From Chthoniobacterales bacterium (GTDB lineage Bacteria > Verrucomicrobiota > Verrucomicrobiia > Chthoniobacterales > UBA10450), in assembly GCA_013697365.1 (NCBI GenBank), contig JACCXA010000107.1, positions 1-7,251 on the forward strand: a stretch of 7,251 nucleotides of DNA, in the 5' to 3' direction. Position 1 is the stretch's first letter. Each line of letters begins with the position of its first letter. Under the pieces are notes generated by a model. That model saw nothing but the letters and a program-made list of their open reading frames with translations, was not told the origin of the DNA and made no database searches. A program made the position numbers and the translations under genes. This document shows positions 6,916 through 7,251 of this stretch, in pieces.

Positions 6916-7251
6916 TCAATTGGTGATGGTGGGCTTTGGCTGGCAGAGGCACGAACTGGTGATCTTAAGGTCGGCTTTCGCCCAAATCTTCTCGAAGCGC
7001 GCCTTTGTCGTGGCCACTTCCGCTTCATGCTTTTTCTGTTCCCGCAGGCTCTCGGCAAGGCCCAGGAGCGACCAGCCATTGTCCGGTAAGCGCTTGAGAT
7101 CCTCGCGGTAAACCTGTTCCGCTTCAGCAAAGCGGCCCAGGCGCATGAGCGTCGCGCCAAGCGAATGCCGCACCGGAATCAGCCAGCCGGGGGGTTCGTC
7201 ATACTTAAATGCATCCTCCGCCTTCACCGCCGCAGCCAACTTCGCGAGTCC
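6916..7251 (-). CDS. TPR-repeat protein, C-terminal end (5' part beyond window)
   Basis: The last 111 codons of a tetratricopeptide repeat protein whose frame is open to the window edge, so no start is called; the TTG at 7239 is internal. Visible are an EDAFKYDEPPGW stretch and at least two TPR-like helical pairs (LGATLMRLGRFAEAEQVYREDL, then LLGLAESLREQKKHEAEVAT by position), ending in a helix with a Trp (RFEKIW). A YDEPP-W motif just before the final repeats is familiar from large soil-bacterial TPR proteins that often carry cytochrome- or redoxin-like domains upstream, but nothing upstream can be seen here. The tail is unusual in ending with a Cys-Leu-Cys pair and KPTITN. It is the first gene of the minus-strand cluster and lies 33 bases before the ferritin-like gene. 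The role is unknown beyond protein-protein contact. Confidence 0.75.
   Translation of the reverse strand, partial: GLAKLAAAVKAEDAFKYDEPPGWLIPVRHSLGATLMRLGRFAEAEQVYREDLKRLPDNGWSLLGLAESLREQKKHEAEVATTKARFEKIWAKADLKITSSCLCQPKPTITN

Noticed and set aside
1..7251. Defence, phage or mobile island suggested by a family B polymerase
   Set aside because: No integrase, transposase, terminal repeats, tRNA or other phage-like genes are present. The polymerase is of the bacterial chromosomal type, and its neighbours are housekeeping or stress genes.

Overview
The window reads as ordinary chromosomal DNA from a GC-rich (roughly 60%, estimated by eye), probably soil-dwelling, free-living bacterium. The mix of a bacterial-type family B DNA polymerase, a very large cyclase/ATPase/TPR signalling protein and a TPR protein of a style common in soil phyla suggests Verrucomicrobiota or Acidobacteriota. 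That placement is an inference from gene style only. No phage, IS element, CRISPR array, tRNA or rRNA was seen.

Left half, plus strand: the window opens inside a family B DNA polymerase (to 1939). Its polymerase motifs are all intact. Its 3'-5' exonuclease motifs are degenerate, and a TAA stop at 53-55 cuts the frame where a Tyr codon is expected, so the gene is either a recent pseudogene, a truncated gene, or carries a sequence error. After a 94-base gap comes a 1093-residue protein (2034-5315) with an N-terminal class III nucleotide cyclase domain, a central AAA/STAND-type ATPase and a long C-terminal TPR region. It has the general plan of mammalian soluble adenylyl cyclase, but with one cyclase domain.

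Right half, minus strand: four closely spaced units run toward the cyclase gene. In transcription order they are the C-terminal end of a TPR protein (7251-6916, cut by the window edge), a bacterioferritin-like diiron protein (6882-6415), a GNAT acetyltransferase (from 6376) and an OsmC peroxiredoxin (ending 5354). The gaps are 33 and 38 bases, and the last two units share one uninterrupted reading frame. The set looks like an iron/peroxide stress operon. A strong ribosome binding site directly before the OsmC Met shows that OsmC can be made alone, so the apparent GNAT-OsmC fusion may be stop-codon loss or partial readthrough.

The two halves converge at 5316-5353, where a short hairpin followed by a T-rich stretch may act as terminator. 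I see no clearly novel system here. The points most worth a second look are the damaged exonuclease-deficient polymerase, the GNAT-OsmC continuous frame and the cyclase's substrate-site residues.
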